Source: an uncultured Bacilli bacterium
GTDB taxonomy: Bacteria; Bacillota_I; Bacilli_A; RF39; UBA660
DNA: 23,298 nucleotides
Assembly: GCA_947632625.1 (NCBI GenBank)
Contig: CANRPZ010000008.1
Coordinates: forward strand, 1-23,298
Direction: 5' to 3'
Shown: positions 13,463 to 21,635 of the stretch, piece by piece
How the letters are laid out: each line of letters begins with the position of its first letter
How positions within the stretch are numbered: position 1 is the stretch's first letter
The notes under the pieces: model-generated
Told to the model about the DNA's origin: nothing
Seen by the model: the letters and a program-made list of their open reading frames with translations, nothing else
The model's database searches: none
Translations under genes and position numbers: made by a program

Positions 13463-14756
13463 ATTCAAACTTATCAAACTCTTTTAGTTTTTTATTCTCC
13501 TTTTTAGTGCTTTCTTTTGCTTCTTCTTTTTTAGACGTTTTCTTTTTCTTCTTTAATAAGGAAAGAATTAGGATGAAGGCTAAAAATAAGCAACCACCGA
13601 AAGCAAAACATATATAGGTATACGTTTTAACTTGTTGTTTTAAACTATCTATTTCTTCATGATCCCATACTTGAAAAGTACCTTCTTTGGTATCGTATTC
13701 GTAATAGTCATATTTTCCCGTATGAATATCCATTCCATAGCAGATAACAAAACGACTATCTTCGTTATAAGCATAAACAGGAACCTGTACATCATTAATA
13801 ACAATGTCCTTTTTTACATACCCTTCTAAATTATTTTCAAAATCGATTAAATACAAGGTTAAAGTACTTTGGTTAATCTCATTATATAACTTATACGTAT
13901 TGTTTTCCTCATTATAGATAGCTAAATTAATTGTACCAATACTATTTTTTACTCCTATTAAGGTAAAATGGGTCACATCGCTATAAAAAGCGGGAATTGA
14001 ATTTCCATCTATTTCAATTGTTTTTTCTTCATAAGACTCTGGTTTGGTTAAGTTTTTAGCATTTTTAACAATTGTAAAATCTTCTTCCCCAATTTTAACA
14101 TTGATAGGGTTTATATCTTCTACATTAACTAGAACGACATACGTCTTTTTTACTCCTGTTTCAGCTGTACATACAATTTCGAATGTATTTACTCCTTCAC
14201 TTACCTCAAGTTCGCCTGTTCCAGAAACGGTTGCATGAGATTCATTTGCTTTAGCATCTATTTTAACAGAATTGACTGTTGAAGGAACTGTTACTGAATA
14301 CTCTAGGGTATCTTTATTAAATTCTGGAGTAAGAGTATAGCCCTCAATCGTTATAGAAGCTAGAGTATCATCGGTCGATTTTGGTCTTGGATTTGTAACC
14401 GTTACTCTTTTACTTAAGGAAACGCTTTTATTATCACCATCGGCACTTGTAATATCTCCAGAAGCTGTGAAGCCAATTGAACCTACACTTGTTGCTTTAC
14501 AAGTAACACTTAATGTTTTGGTTGTATCTTTTCCATTTCTAGAATCCGATACAAAATGATCGGAACAACCACTTGTGGAGCCTGATGAATTAATTTCAAT
14601 ATCCCAAGCTGCTACATTTTTAAGCGTTACGCTAATTGTAACTTTACTACCTGATTCCACTGTAGAAGGACCACTTATACTAGCGCTTCCTTTTGCATAA
14701 ACAAAAACAGGGAAAAGCAAAAAAACACTGATCAATAGACAAATTCTTTTTTTCAT
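13461..14756 (-). CDS. Membrane-anchored Ig-like (cohesin-like?) and cadherin-like surface protein
   Basis: The 431-residue protein has a signal peptide (1-21), a beta-rich domain at 24-122 and a cadherin-like beta-sandwich domain at 131-212 (LASITIEGYTLTPEFNKDTL and the final KKTYVVLV). A third strand-rich region (220-365), one membrane segment (379-401) and a lysine-rich cytoplasmic tail follow. The first domain (VESGSKVTISVTLKNVAAWDIEI, GSIGFTASGDITS) resembles Ig-like or cohesin domains, but I cannot settle which. It begins 18 bases after the dockerin-bearing glucosaminidase gene, with AAGGAGG, so the two are co-expressed. It could dock that enzyme at the cell surface (inference). Two cysteines in domain one (64, 86) could form a disulfide. 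Confidence 0.8.
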   Translation of the reverse strand: MKKRICLLISVFLLFPVFVYAKGSASISGPSTVESGSKVTISVTLKNVAAWDIEINSSGSTSGCSDHFVSDSRNGKDTTKTLSVTCKATSVGSIGFTASGDITSADGDNKSVSLSKRVTVTNPRPKSTDDTLASITIEGYTLTPEFNKDTLEYSVTVPSTVNSVKIDAKANESHATVSGTGELEVSEGVNTFEIVCTAETGVKKTYVVLVNVEDINPINVKIGEEDFTIVKNAKNLTKPESYEEKTIEIDGNSIPAFYSDVTHFTLIGVKNSIGTINLAIYNEENNTYKLYNEINQSTLTLYLIDFENNLEGYVKKDIVINDVQVPVYAYNEDSRFVICYGMDIHTGKYDYYEYDTKEGTFQVWDHEEIDSLKQQVKTYTYICFAFGGCLFLAFILILSLLKKKKKTSKKEEAKESTKKENKKLKEFDKFE

Positions 14757-14774
14757 AAGTTCGCCTCCTTTTTA

Positions 14775-16568
14775 TTATTGATTAATTTTACTAGTACCTA
14801 ATAAATATTTTCGTATTTTTAATAAATCCGCTGAATTAATTTTACTATCATCATCAATATATGCGGCTTCTTTATAGGCACCGGATAAATTACTAGTCCC
14901 TAGTAAATATTTACGTATTTTTAACAAATCGGCTGAATTAATTTTGCCATCTCCAGTTAAGTCTCCATAAATTACAACGGTATATGTTTCTCCATTATAG
15001 GTTATTTTATCTCCTGTACCAATGGTATCATTATCCGTATTTACTTTTACTCCTTCTGGTAAACTCTTTTCTACTTTTTCTACACTTGTACCTACTTTAA
15101 AGCCATGAACAAATCCATCACTTACTTTATAGCCACCCTCTTCAATTAAAGATTTTAAATTTTCTTCTGTTGGTGTTGCATTTGGATTTGCTGTTTCATT
15201 TTGAGTATCACTTGGAATTGGGTTTGTATATTTCGTATCATTATTACATATGGTACAAGCTCCACCACTTGCATAGACTAAACCAGCTTTTAGGGGATTT
15301 TTAGCACTACTATAAGCTCCGATATTGAAGAAATTAAATAAACCAGAATAAGTGATGCCTTCATAATCAAATTGATCTCCTGTAGTCGCACTTGAGCCTT
15401 TTGTACCAGATTCTTGTCTTGCTAAAGAAGCTAAATAGACACTACTTACATTGGCCGTTTTTCCGGCTTCTACAAAAATAGAGGCATAACTTTGATTATC
15501 CAAAATAGATATTCCATCCATAAAAGTATTTTTTAAAATGCTTCCTACAACGGTTTCAGTATACAATTCGGAATATTCTAGACTTTCAAATTGTAAAATA
15601 TATTGTTCCGTCAAAAAGTTTCTAGGATCAAGAAAATAAGAGGTCGTCTCAATATTTGGTAAATACCAACCGGGCTCTGTTTCTATTGGTTTACCATTTT
15701 CAAGTTCATAGTATTTATTTCCGCCTTGAATAGCACCAACATTTTGAAAAGCCGCAGCTGCTTTACTAAAAGTTAAATCGGTATCCATACTTTTAAAAGT
15801 CCAATTTGGATGTGCGGTATGTAAAACTCTTAATGCTTGTTTATAACTTTCTGGAAAACCTTGTTCATCCAAAGCTTTTTCAAAATCTTCATCCACTACA
15901 TTTTTTTGAGTTTCTACTTTTGTTAAATTTCCTCCTGGACGGTCGTAGGAATCTTCCATCTTATTAAATAAAGGAATATTAAATACAAGAGGTAAATCTA
16001 AAAGACCATTTGTTTTGTAAGCACTATAACTTGTTTTTGCTTCACTAGAGGGAGCTTGTAAGTTAGACATATATAAATGATTATACACATCATAATAACC
16101 ATCGGGATTTACATTAAACTTTTTTAAATAGCTGGTAAATTGTCCACGGCTGATATAAGAATTGCCTATAAATTTTGCTCCTCCAACAATTGCTTTTTTA
16201 GGACTAGTCCAAGGGCGATCATATATGTCATAGCCATCTATAGAAAGATAAGTTCCACACATATAGCCAGTTATGTTTTGGTAACTTACCAAAAACCAAC
16301 CATTTTTACAGCCACCGCCATCAATTTTATCTAAAGAAAGGACAGTAACAATCGTTCCTTCATCAAGTTCTAATAAAATATTACTTACGCCATTTTCTTT
16401 TTCCGTTGTAGGTTTAGAACGCAAGCGAACGTCTTCTCCCGTTACCCGAGCGTTATAGGTTTCTGCAGCGAAAACAGAGATAGGAAATGAAAAAATAGAG
16501 GAAAACGTAATAGCAACAATTAAAAAATAAGCTGTTAATTTTTGAACGCGAGCGTATAACTTTTTCAT
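14775..16568 (-). CDS. Secreted SH3b/glucosaminidase (permuted) with C-terminal dockerin
   Basis: The 597-residue exported cell-wall hydrolase is predicted to cleave peptidoglycan beside N-acetylglucosamine. It has a signal peptide (cleavage near 35), a bacterial SH3 domain (about 38-110), then two halves of a LytD/GH73-type glucosaminidase in unusual order. Residues 114-204 (RPWTSPKKAIVGGAKFIG, YLKKFNV, AIPL-like ending) normally follow the catalytic half, which here is 238-436: FPESYKQALRVLH, YFLDPRNFL, VEAGKTANVSSVYLASLARQESG with likely catalytic E386, and NFFNIGAY. A small domain (about 466-530) and a type I dockerin (533-597) finish the protein. In the second calcium loop Tyr570 replaces the first Asp. 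GGAAGTGAT precedes the ATG. Confidence 0.87.
   Translation of the reverse strand: MKKLYARVQKLTAYFLIVAITFSSIFSFPISVFAAETYNARVTGEDVRLRSKPTTEKENGVSNILLELDEGTIVTVLSLDKIDGGGCKNGWFLVSYQNITGYMCGTYLSIDGYDIYDRPWTSPKKAIVGGAKFIGNSYISRGQFTSYLKKFNVNPDGYYDVYNHLYMSNLQAPSSEAKTSYSAYKTNGLLDLPLVFNIPLFNKMEDSYDRPGGNLTKVETQKNVVDEDFEKALDEQGFPESYKQALRVLHTAHPNWTFKSMDTDLTFSKAAAAFQNVGAIQGGNKYYELENGKPIETEPGWYLPNIETTSYFLDPRNFLTEQYILQFESLEYSELYTETVVGSILKNTFMDGISILDNQSYASIFVEAGKTANVSSVYLASLARQESGTKGSSATTGDQFDYEGITYSGLFNFFNIGAYSSAKNPLKAGLVYASGGACTICNNDTKYTNPIPSDTQNETANPNATPTEENLKSLIEEGGYKVSDGFVHGFKVGTSVEKVEKSLPEGVKVNTDNDTIGTGDKITYNGETYTVVIYGDLTGDGKINSADLLKIRKYLLGTSNLSGAYKEAAYIDDDSKINSADLLKIRKYLLGTSKINQ
14788..14946 (-). repeat. 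Duplicated dockerin repeat at DNA level
   Basis: 14788-14844 and 14890-14946 are near-identical direct repeats with a 102-base (34-codon) period. Both encode INSADLLKIRKYLLGTS, the calcium-loop plus helix unit of a type I dockerin. Near-identity at DNA level suggests recent duplication or gene conversion between the two halves. Confidence 0.85.
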
Positions 16569-16596
16569 AAAATCACTTCCTAACTATACTATAAAA

Positions 16597-16625
16597 ATTA
16601 TAGCATTTCTCTGTTCCTATTTAAA
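16597..16625 (-). promoter_or_regulatory. Promoter of the glucosaminidase gene
   Basis: TTTAAA (16620-16625) lies 17 bases from a perfect TATAAT (16597-16602), with TGC before it (extended -10). It is back to back with the LCP promoter. Confidence 0.65.
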
Positions 16626-16672
16626 GGATAGACTTGTCTAAAATCGTTAAGTTTTTGTAAACGAAATGATTA

Positions 16673-16702
16673 TTGTATAGAGTATGCCTTTTATTATATA
16701 AT
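16673..16702 (+). promoter_or_regulatory. Promoter of the LCP gene
   Basis: A perfect TATAAT (16697-16702) lies 24 bases before the ATG. The best -35 is weak, TTGTAT (16673-16678) at 18 bases. An inverted repeat TAGAC-TT-GTCTA (16629-16640) lies between this and the divergent promoter. Confidence 0.5.
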
Positions 16703-16725
16703 AATAAAATATGAGAGGATAAAAT

Positions 16726-18768
16726 ATGAAAGTACTTTTAAAAAAAATAAAACGTTCAAATAAAACCTTGTTATTCATATTTTCACTATCAATATTGATG
16801 TTTTTATTTGGATTTATTGCATTTGGAATATCCATATTTAAATTAGTAGGAATTGAAACTTTTATTCGAGTTTTTATCTTTGTACTCTTTTTATTTTGGT
16901 TTTTATTTTATATCCTTTATGGATTAATTAATTTAGTAACAAATAAAGTAAGAAAATTTTTAATTTTAACCATTATCCATATGATATTATTTATTGTAAT
17001 ACTACTTTCTTCTGTTTTCATTAATCATTTTTATGAAAAATTAGAGATGCTTACTAATAAAGAATATACTTTATATACAACCAATTTAATTGCGTTAAAG
17101 GAAACTGAATTTAGTAACACAAGTAAAATTGGTATGATAAGCAATAATGAAGACGTGGAAGGATATATTCTTGCCAATACTTTATTAAATCATAACAATT
17201 TACAAAATGAAACTACTTATTTTGATGATTATTACAGTATGTTAGATGCCTTATATAATAAGGAAATTGATGCTATTTTTGTATCGAGTAATTATACCAT
17301 TTTATTTAGTGGGGAAGAAATATATGAAAATATTGGGGAAGAGACAAAAGTTTTATATGAATATAGCGAAAAAATGAAAACAAAAACCAATATGAATACC
17401 AATAAGAAATTAACAGAACCATTTACTGTCTTATTAATGGGTGTTGATTCTGAAAAAAATGGTTTGAATGCTAACGCTGCTTTTAATGGGGATACTTTGA
17501 TGCTAGTTTCTTTTAATCCTCAAACTTTAAATGCCACTATGCTTAGTTTACCTAGAGACTTATATGTGCCAATTGCTTGCAATAATAATCGTTCTCATAA
17601 AATTAATTCTTCCGCTGCTTATGGAACGGATTGTGTTATTAATACGATAGAAAACTTAATGGATATTCAAATTGATTACTCTGCTAAAATTAATTTTCAT
17701 GGGGTTATCGATTTAGTCGATACATTAGGTGGAATTGATGTTTTTGTTGAAGCTCCTGATTATAGTGTTTACATTCGTCAATATGGGGAAGGCAAATTGT
17801 GTGAAAGCAATCATGTTCGTGATATAACGCATCCAGTTTGTATGGATGTAGGAATGCAACACTTAAATGGAGAACAAGCTCTTGCTTATGCTCGAAATAG
17901 ACATGGTTTTTTGGAAAGTGATTTAGCTCGAAATAGACACCAACAACAAATAGTGGAAGCTATTGCGAAAAAGTTATTAACTATTAAGAGTTTTAGTGAG
18001 TTTGAAAATTTATTAGATGTTATTGGAAATAATATTTCGACCAATTTATCAACTGAAACTATTTTGTCTTTTTATCAAACGTTAAAAAGTATGTTAACAG
18101 AAGGATTAAAAGGAAATGATTTTATAACGATTCAAAAAACATATTTGGAGGTTTATAATCTACCAGTAACAATAGGAAATCTTCAATTGTCCGCTCTTGG
18201 CTATCATGAAAATAGTCTTTTAAAAATAAGAGATGCCTTTAAAGTGAATTTAGGTCTTAAAGAGGAAGAAATTATTAAAACTTTTTCCTATGATTTTAAT
18301 GAAGAATATACCTCTCCGATCATTGGTAAAGGTATAACGGGTGGTACGAGCGAAGAGACGGTTCCAAACTTTGTAGGTGATACAGTAAACAGTGCTACCG
18401 AATGGGCAAATAAGCATCATATTACTTTAACAAAAGAATTTATTTGTAGCGATGACGTTCCAGGCGTAATCGGTAAACAAAGCGTTAGTGCTGGAACATT
18501 AGCGAGAAATACATCTGTTTTAACTATATATATTAATGAAGCTTGTAAAGATGATAGTGAAAATGAAAATAAAGAAGAAAATGATACCTCATCAAATCAA
18601 AATCAAAACCCTCAAGAGTCTGATACAGATTCTCCTAATGTAACCGATCCAAGTTTAGGAGGACCAGAAAATGATGATTCAAATGGAAATAACACGGAAA
18701 ATAATGATTTTACAGATGTAGTTCCTCCTATCCCTGGGTTACCAAATGATACTACAGAAGACAATTAA
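16726..18768 (+). CDS. LytR-CpsA-Psr (LCP) family transferase with PASTA domain
   Basis: LCP enzymes move undecaprenyl-linked glycopolymers onto peptidoglycan outside the membrane. The 680 residues hold three N-terminal membrane segments (about 14-36, 46-70, 78-100), an extracytoplasmic accessory domain (about 110-220), and the LCP domain (about 232-415) with FTVLLMGVD, SLPRDLYV (274-281), KINFHGVIDLVDTLGGIDV and the arginine-rich YARNRHGFLESDLARNRHQQ (388-407). A PASTA domain (545-605, VPNFVG onward) and a 75-residue Asp/Asn/Glu/Pro-rich tail complete it. Its six cysteines are all extracytoplasmic. GAGGAT precedes the ATG. It is divergent from the glucosaminidase gene and probably serves the TagO-dependent polymer. 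A PASTA domain at the end of an LCP protein is uncommon. Confidence 0.9.
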   Translation: MKVLLKKIKRSNKTLLFIFSLSILMFLFGFIAFGISIFKLVGIETFIRVFIFVLFLFWFLFYILYGLINLVTNKVRKFLILTIIHMILFIVILLSSVFINHFYEKLEMLTNKEYTLYTTNLIALKETEFSNTSKIGMISNNEDVEGYILANTLLNHNNLQNETTYFDDYYSMLDALYNKEIDAIFVSSNYTILFSGEEIYENIGEETKVLYEYSEKMKTKTNMNTNKKLTEPFTVLLMGVDSEKNGLNANAAFNGDTLMLVSFNPQTLNATMLSLPRDLYVPIACNNNRSHKINSSAAYGTDCVINTIENLMDIQIDYSAKINFHGVIDLVDTLGGIDVFVEAPDYSVYIRQYGEGKLCESNHVRDITHPVCMDVGMQHLNGEQALAYARNRHGFLESDLARNRHQQQIVEAIAKKLLTIKSFSEFENLLDVIGNNISTNLSTETILSFYQTLKSMLTEGLKGNDFITIQKTYLEVYNLPVTIGNLQLSALGYHENSLLKIRDAFKVNLGLKEEEIIKTFSYDFNEEYTSPIIGKGITGGTSEETVPNFVGDTVNSATEWANKHHITLTKEFICSDDVPGVIGKQSVSAGTLARNTSVLTIYINEACKDDSENENKEENDTSSNQNQNPQESDTDSPNVTDPSLGGPENDDSNGNNTENNDFTDVVPPIPGLPNDTTEDN

Positions 18769-18776
18769 GTCTTTTT
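18757..18776 (+). terminator. Weak terminator after the LCP gene
   Basis: GAAGAC pairs with GTCTTT-side bases around AATTAA and is followed by a run of seven T. The stop codon is in the loop. The stem is only 5-6 bp, so read-through into the acyltransferase gene is likely. Confidence 0.4.
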
Positions 18777-18792
18777 TTATTCCAAATTCTAT

Positions 18793-18821
18793 TTGAGATT
18801 CCTTACTGAATTTGATATGAT
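18793..18821 (+). promoter_or_regulatory. Promoter of the hexapeptide acyltransferase gene
   Basis: TTGAGA (18793-18798) and TATGAT (18816-18821) are exactly 17 bases apart, 16 bases before the ATG at 18838. This rules out the TTG at 18793 as a start codon. Confidence 0.7.
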
Positions 18822-18837
18822 AGAAAAGAGTGGTTTT

Positions 18838-19371
18838 ATGAAAGAATATACAAAAAAACAATTAAAAAGATTTCGCATAGCGATGATCATTAATAGTGAT
18901 AAAAGAACAAAATATATTATTAAGCATCATATTTTTAAAGATGTTGGAGAGAATTTCTTTTACCAACCTCGCTTAATTCCATCCGATCCACAATTAATAA
19001 AGTTCCATAATAATGATATTGTGACCAGTAATGTTACGTTTGTAACCCATGATGTTTTCCATTTAGGATTAAATAAATTAAATAAAGGTTCATTTGCCTA
19101 TCAAGCTGGTTGTATTGAAATTATGGATAATGTTTTCATTGGTTGTAATACAACAATTCTTAATAATGTTAGAATTGGTCCAAATGCTATTATTGCTGCT
19201 GGTAGTGTCGTAACAAGTGATATTCCTGAAAATAGTGTGGTTGCGGGAGTTCCAGCTAAAGTAATTGATACATTTGATAATTATGTTAATAAACGTTTAG
19301 AAAACAATAAATTATATTCTGATGATATGCTTTGGGAAAAGTTTTATAAAGAAAAAAATAACGAGATTTAG
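18838..19371 (+). CDS. Left-handed beta-helix (hexapeptide) acyltransferase
   Basis: The 177-residue product belongs to the LbH acetyltransferase family (maltose/galactoside O-acetyltransferase, CatB-like), trimeric enzymes that usually acetylate sugars from acetyl-CoA. The N-terminal half is irregular and includes a likely catalytic His in VTFVTHDVFH. The hexapeptide coils are at about 95-145: IEIMDNVFIGCNTTILNNV, then RIGPNAIIAAGSVVTSDIP and the typical ending VVAGVPAKVI. The acceptor is unknown, but the LCP gene upstream suggests a surface polymer (inference). I start at ATG 18838 since an earlier TTG lies within the promoter. The Shine-Dalgarno (AAGAG) is weak. Confidence 0.85.
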   Translation: MKEYTKKQLKRFRIAMIINSDKRTKYIIKHHIFKDVGENFFYQPRLIPSDPQLIKFHNNDIVTSNVTFVTHDVFHLGLNKLNKGSFAYQAGCIEIMDNVFIGCNTTILNNVRIGPNAIIAAGSVVTSDIPENSVVAGVPAKVIDTFDNYVNKRLENNKLYSDDMLWEKFYKEKNNEI

Positions 19372-19388
19372 TATTTCGTTATTTTTTT
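19352..19388. terminator. Bidirectional terminator between acyltransferase and J-protein genes
   Basis: AAAAAAATAACGA (19352-19364) pairs with TCGTTATTTTTTT (19376-19388) over an 11-base loop, with T runs in both directions. Both flanking stop codons lie in or beside it. Confidence 0.82.
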
Positions 19389-20596
19389 TTAGGTTCTTCT
19401 GTTTCAGAATATTCTAGAGTTATGATTTCTTTAAGAATTTGTAATTCTTCGTAAGATAAAAAATAATCTAAATCATAAAATGTCAGCGTATTTAAATTTA
19501 ATTGAATGGCATTATTTTCACATAAAATTTTAATTTCTTCAAGTATTTCTTTTACTTTTGTCCTATATTGGTTTAATTGTTCCCATATTGCTTTATTTAA
19601 TCCTAGTTTTGTTTTAAATCGACTATATATATTAGAGGTAGATTCAAATTCTAAAATGGTTTTAACAATTAGATTTAATTCCGATTCAGATAAATCATTT
19701 AAATTTATTTTTAAAACTTTATATTTCTTATTAGCATTATTAATCGCTTCTATATATTTTTCTTTACCTTTAATTACTAAATTTAAAATGGTTTTGTTCA
19801 ACTTTCTTTGAATGGATAACATAGAAGAATAACTTAAAGAATCTAAATTAATGTTTTTTAAATCTTCTGAAGAAATTTCATATCTTTTAAAAATAAGTTC
19901 TACAGCTTTAAGATAGATTTTAAAACTTTTAATCTCTTCAAGATGCTCTATTTTTAATATAATCTCTTTAAATTCTCTATCAATTTGGCTTTTGATTTTA
20001 CTTAAATTATACTTTTTATCTTTTTCATTTGATAGTAACATATCCCCTGCTGTTAAAGTAATTCCCAAAGACAAAGCCTCTTGTTTTTTATCTAAATAAT
20101 ATTTTTTTAATTTTTGAAAATTAATTCTATATTCTATTTGATTTCTTACATTTTCAAATTCTTCCTTTGAAATAACGCCCCTATTTTTAAGATTAATAAA
20201 GCGTTCTATGCCTTTTCCAAAATGTAAACCTATTTCATTTAGTTCCTTTTTTAATTTAGAATAAATCCTTTGGAAATCATCAAAGGCTTGTTCATTTTCT
20301 TGTTTTTCATTATAAAAAAATTCATTAAACATTTCCTTATAAATATCACTAAAATCTTTTTTAGTTTTATAAGCTGTAGTAGTAAAATTATTTTCTGTAG
20401 AAGCTTGCCCATTTTTTATTTTAGTATAGGCTTCTAATATTTGTTTAAATTTAGCTTCTGCTGCTTTTTTGGTTATTTCATCAGCATTAATAAAATTGTC
20501 TGGATGATATTTTTTTGAAAGATTTCGAAAAGATTTTTTTATTTCTTCAGGACTTGCATTTGCATCAACCTCTAATATTTTATAATAATCCTGCAT
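19379..20596 (-). CDS. J-domain protein (DnaJ-like, class C)
   Basis: The 405 residues start with a J-domain (about 2-62: YYKILEVDANASPEEIKKSFRNL, HPD at 31-33, then the helix ending in ILEAYTKI), the module that stimulates Hsp70 (DnaK) ATPase. The rest is a long, lysine- and leucine-rich helical region with probable coiled coils and no Gly/Phe-rich or zinc-finger part, so it is not DnaJ itself. The C-terminal part may bind a specific client; I do not recognise it. GAGGTG precedes the ATG. It follows tsaD by 31 bases on the same strand and may be co-transcribed with it. Confidence 0.85.
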   Translation of the reverse strand: MQDYYKILEVDANASPEEIKKSFRNLSKKYHPDNFINADEITKKAAEAKFKQILEAYTKIKNGQASTENNFTTTAYKTKKDFSDIYKEMFNEFFYNEKQENEQAFDDFQRIYSKLKKELNEIGLHFGKGIERFINLKNRGVISKEEFENVRNQIEYRINFQKLKKYYLDKKQEALSLGITLTAGDMLLSNEKDKKYNLSKIKSQIDREFKEIILKIEHLEEIKSFKIYLKAVELIFKRYEISSEDLKNINLDSLSYSSMLSIQRKLNKTILNLVIKGKEKYIEAINNANKKYKVLKINLNDLSESELNLIVKTILEFESTSNIYSRFKTKLGLNKAIWEQLNQYRTKVKEILEEIKILCENNAIQLNLNTLTFYDLDYFLSYEELQILKEIITLEYSETEEPKKK

Positions 20597-20627
20597 TTCA
20601 CACCTCTTTATTTTTTAATTGTTATAT

Positions 20628-21635
20628 TTATTCTATAATCGTTGCTTGACTTTTAGGGTTTAAATCAAAACCAGCAAATTTCTTTTGCTTATATAATGGA
20701 TAAGCCGCAGCGCCGATCATAGCAGCATTATCCGTACAATATTCCATTTTAGGTATACTTACATGAACTTTATATTTTTCTGCTACTTTTTTAATTTCTT
20801 CTCGTAAATAACGATTTGCAGAGACTCCTCCAGCGATAATTAACTCTTTCACTTGATAGTTTTGCAAAGCTAATTCAACTTTCCGAACAAGTTCATCTAC
20901 CACTGTAACTTGAAAACTTTTGGCTAAATCACTTTTTCTGATTTCATTATTTCTTTGTTGTTCGTTATGAACCATATTAATAATATGGCTTTTTAAACCA
21001 CTGAAACTAAAGTTATAAGTAGTATCCAGTACTGGTTTTGGTAAAACATAAGTATCGTTTCCTTCAAGAGCTAATTTGTCTATATTAGGACCACCTGGAT
21101 ATTTTAAGCCAAGTACTCGAGCGACTTTATCATAACATTCTCCTACCGCATCATCTAATGTACTGCCAAGGATTTCAAAATCATAATCTTTTTTCATTAA
21201 AATTAAATCCGTATGTCCTCCACTCACAACAAGAGCTAAAAGAGGAAACTCTAACGTATTATCTATTGCATTAGCATAAATGTGACCAATGGTATGATTA
21301 ACGGCAATTAAAGGCTTATTGTAAACAAGGGAAAGGGTTTTAGCAAATTCAACTCCTACTAATAAGCTTCCTAATAATCCCGGAGCGTATGTAACAGCAA
21401 TGGCATCAATTTGATCCATAGAAATATAGCATTCTTTTAAAGTTTGTTCAAGAACCATCGTAATGGATTCCGTATGCATGCGTGAAGCAATTTCTGGAAC
21501 AACTCCACCAAAATTGGCATGAACATCCATTTGCGATAAAACAACGAATGATAAAACCTCTTTACCATTTTTTACAATCGCCATACTTGTTTCATCACAT
21601 GAAGATTCAATAGCTAATATATATACATCTTTCAT
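20628..21635 (-). CDS. tsaD: tRNA N6-adenosine threonylcarbamoyltransferase
   Basis: TsaD transfers the threonylcarbamoyl group to A37 of tRNAs that read ANN codons (t6A synthesis), working with TsaB and TsaE. The 335 residues have the usual length. Visible are IESSCDETS (9-17), FGGVVPEIASRMH (42-54), the metal-binding HTIGH (114-118), SGGHTDLI (138-145), the D160-D161 region of LDDAVGECYDKVAR, GGPNID, GGVSANRYLRE (269-279) and D302 in CTDNAAMI, the third metal ligand. The ATG overlaps the rimI stop (ATGA). Confidence 0.98.
   Translation of the reverse strand: MKDVYILAIESSCDETSMAIVKNGKEVLSFVVLSQMDVHANFGGVVPEIASRMHTESITMVLEQTLKECYISMDQIDAIAVTYAPGLLGSLLVGVEFAKTLSLVYNKPLIAVNHTIGHIYANAIDNTLEFPLLALVVSGGHTDLILMKKDYDFEILGSTLDDAVGECYDKVARVLGLKYPGGPNIDKLALEGNDTYVLPKPVLDTTYNFSFSGLKSHIINMVHNEQQRNNEIRKSDLAKSFQVTVVDELVRKVELALQNYQVKELIIAGGVSANRYLREEIKKVAEKYKVHVSIPKMEYCTDNAAMIGAAAYPLYKQKKFAGFDLNPKSQATIIE

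Noticed and set aside
14788..14946. Spaced direct repeats considered as a CRISPR-like array
   Set aside because: There are only two copies, in frame, encoding the two halves of a dockerin domain. No CRISPR array is seen anywhere in the window.
19506..19811. Open frame on + inside the J-domain protein gene
   Set aside because: It is antisense to a well-supported gene and its hydrophobic runs reflect the complement of Lys/Asn/Glu-rich codons.
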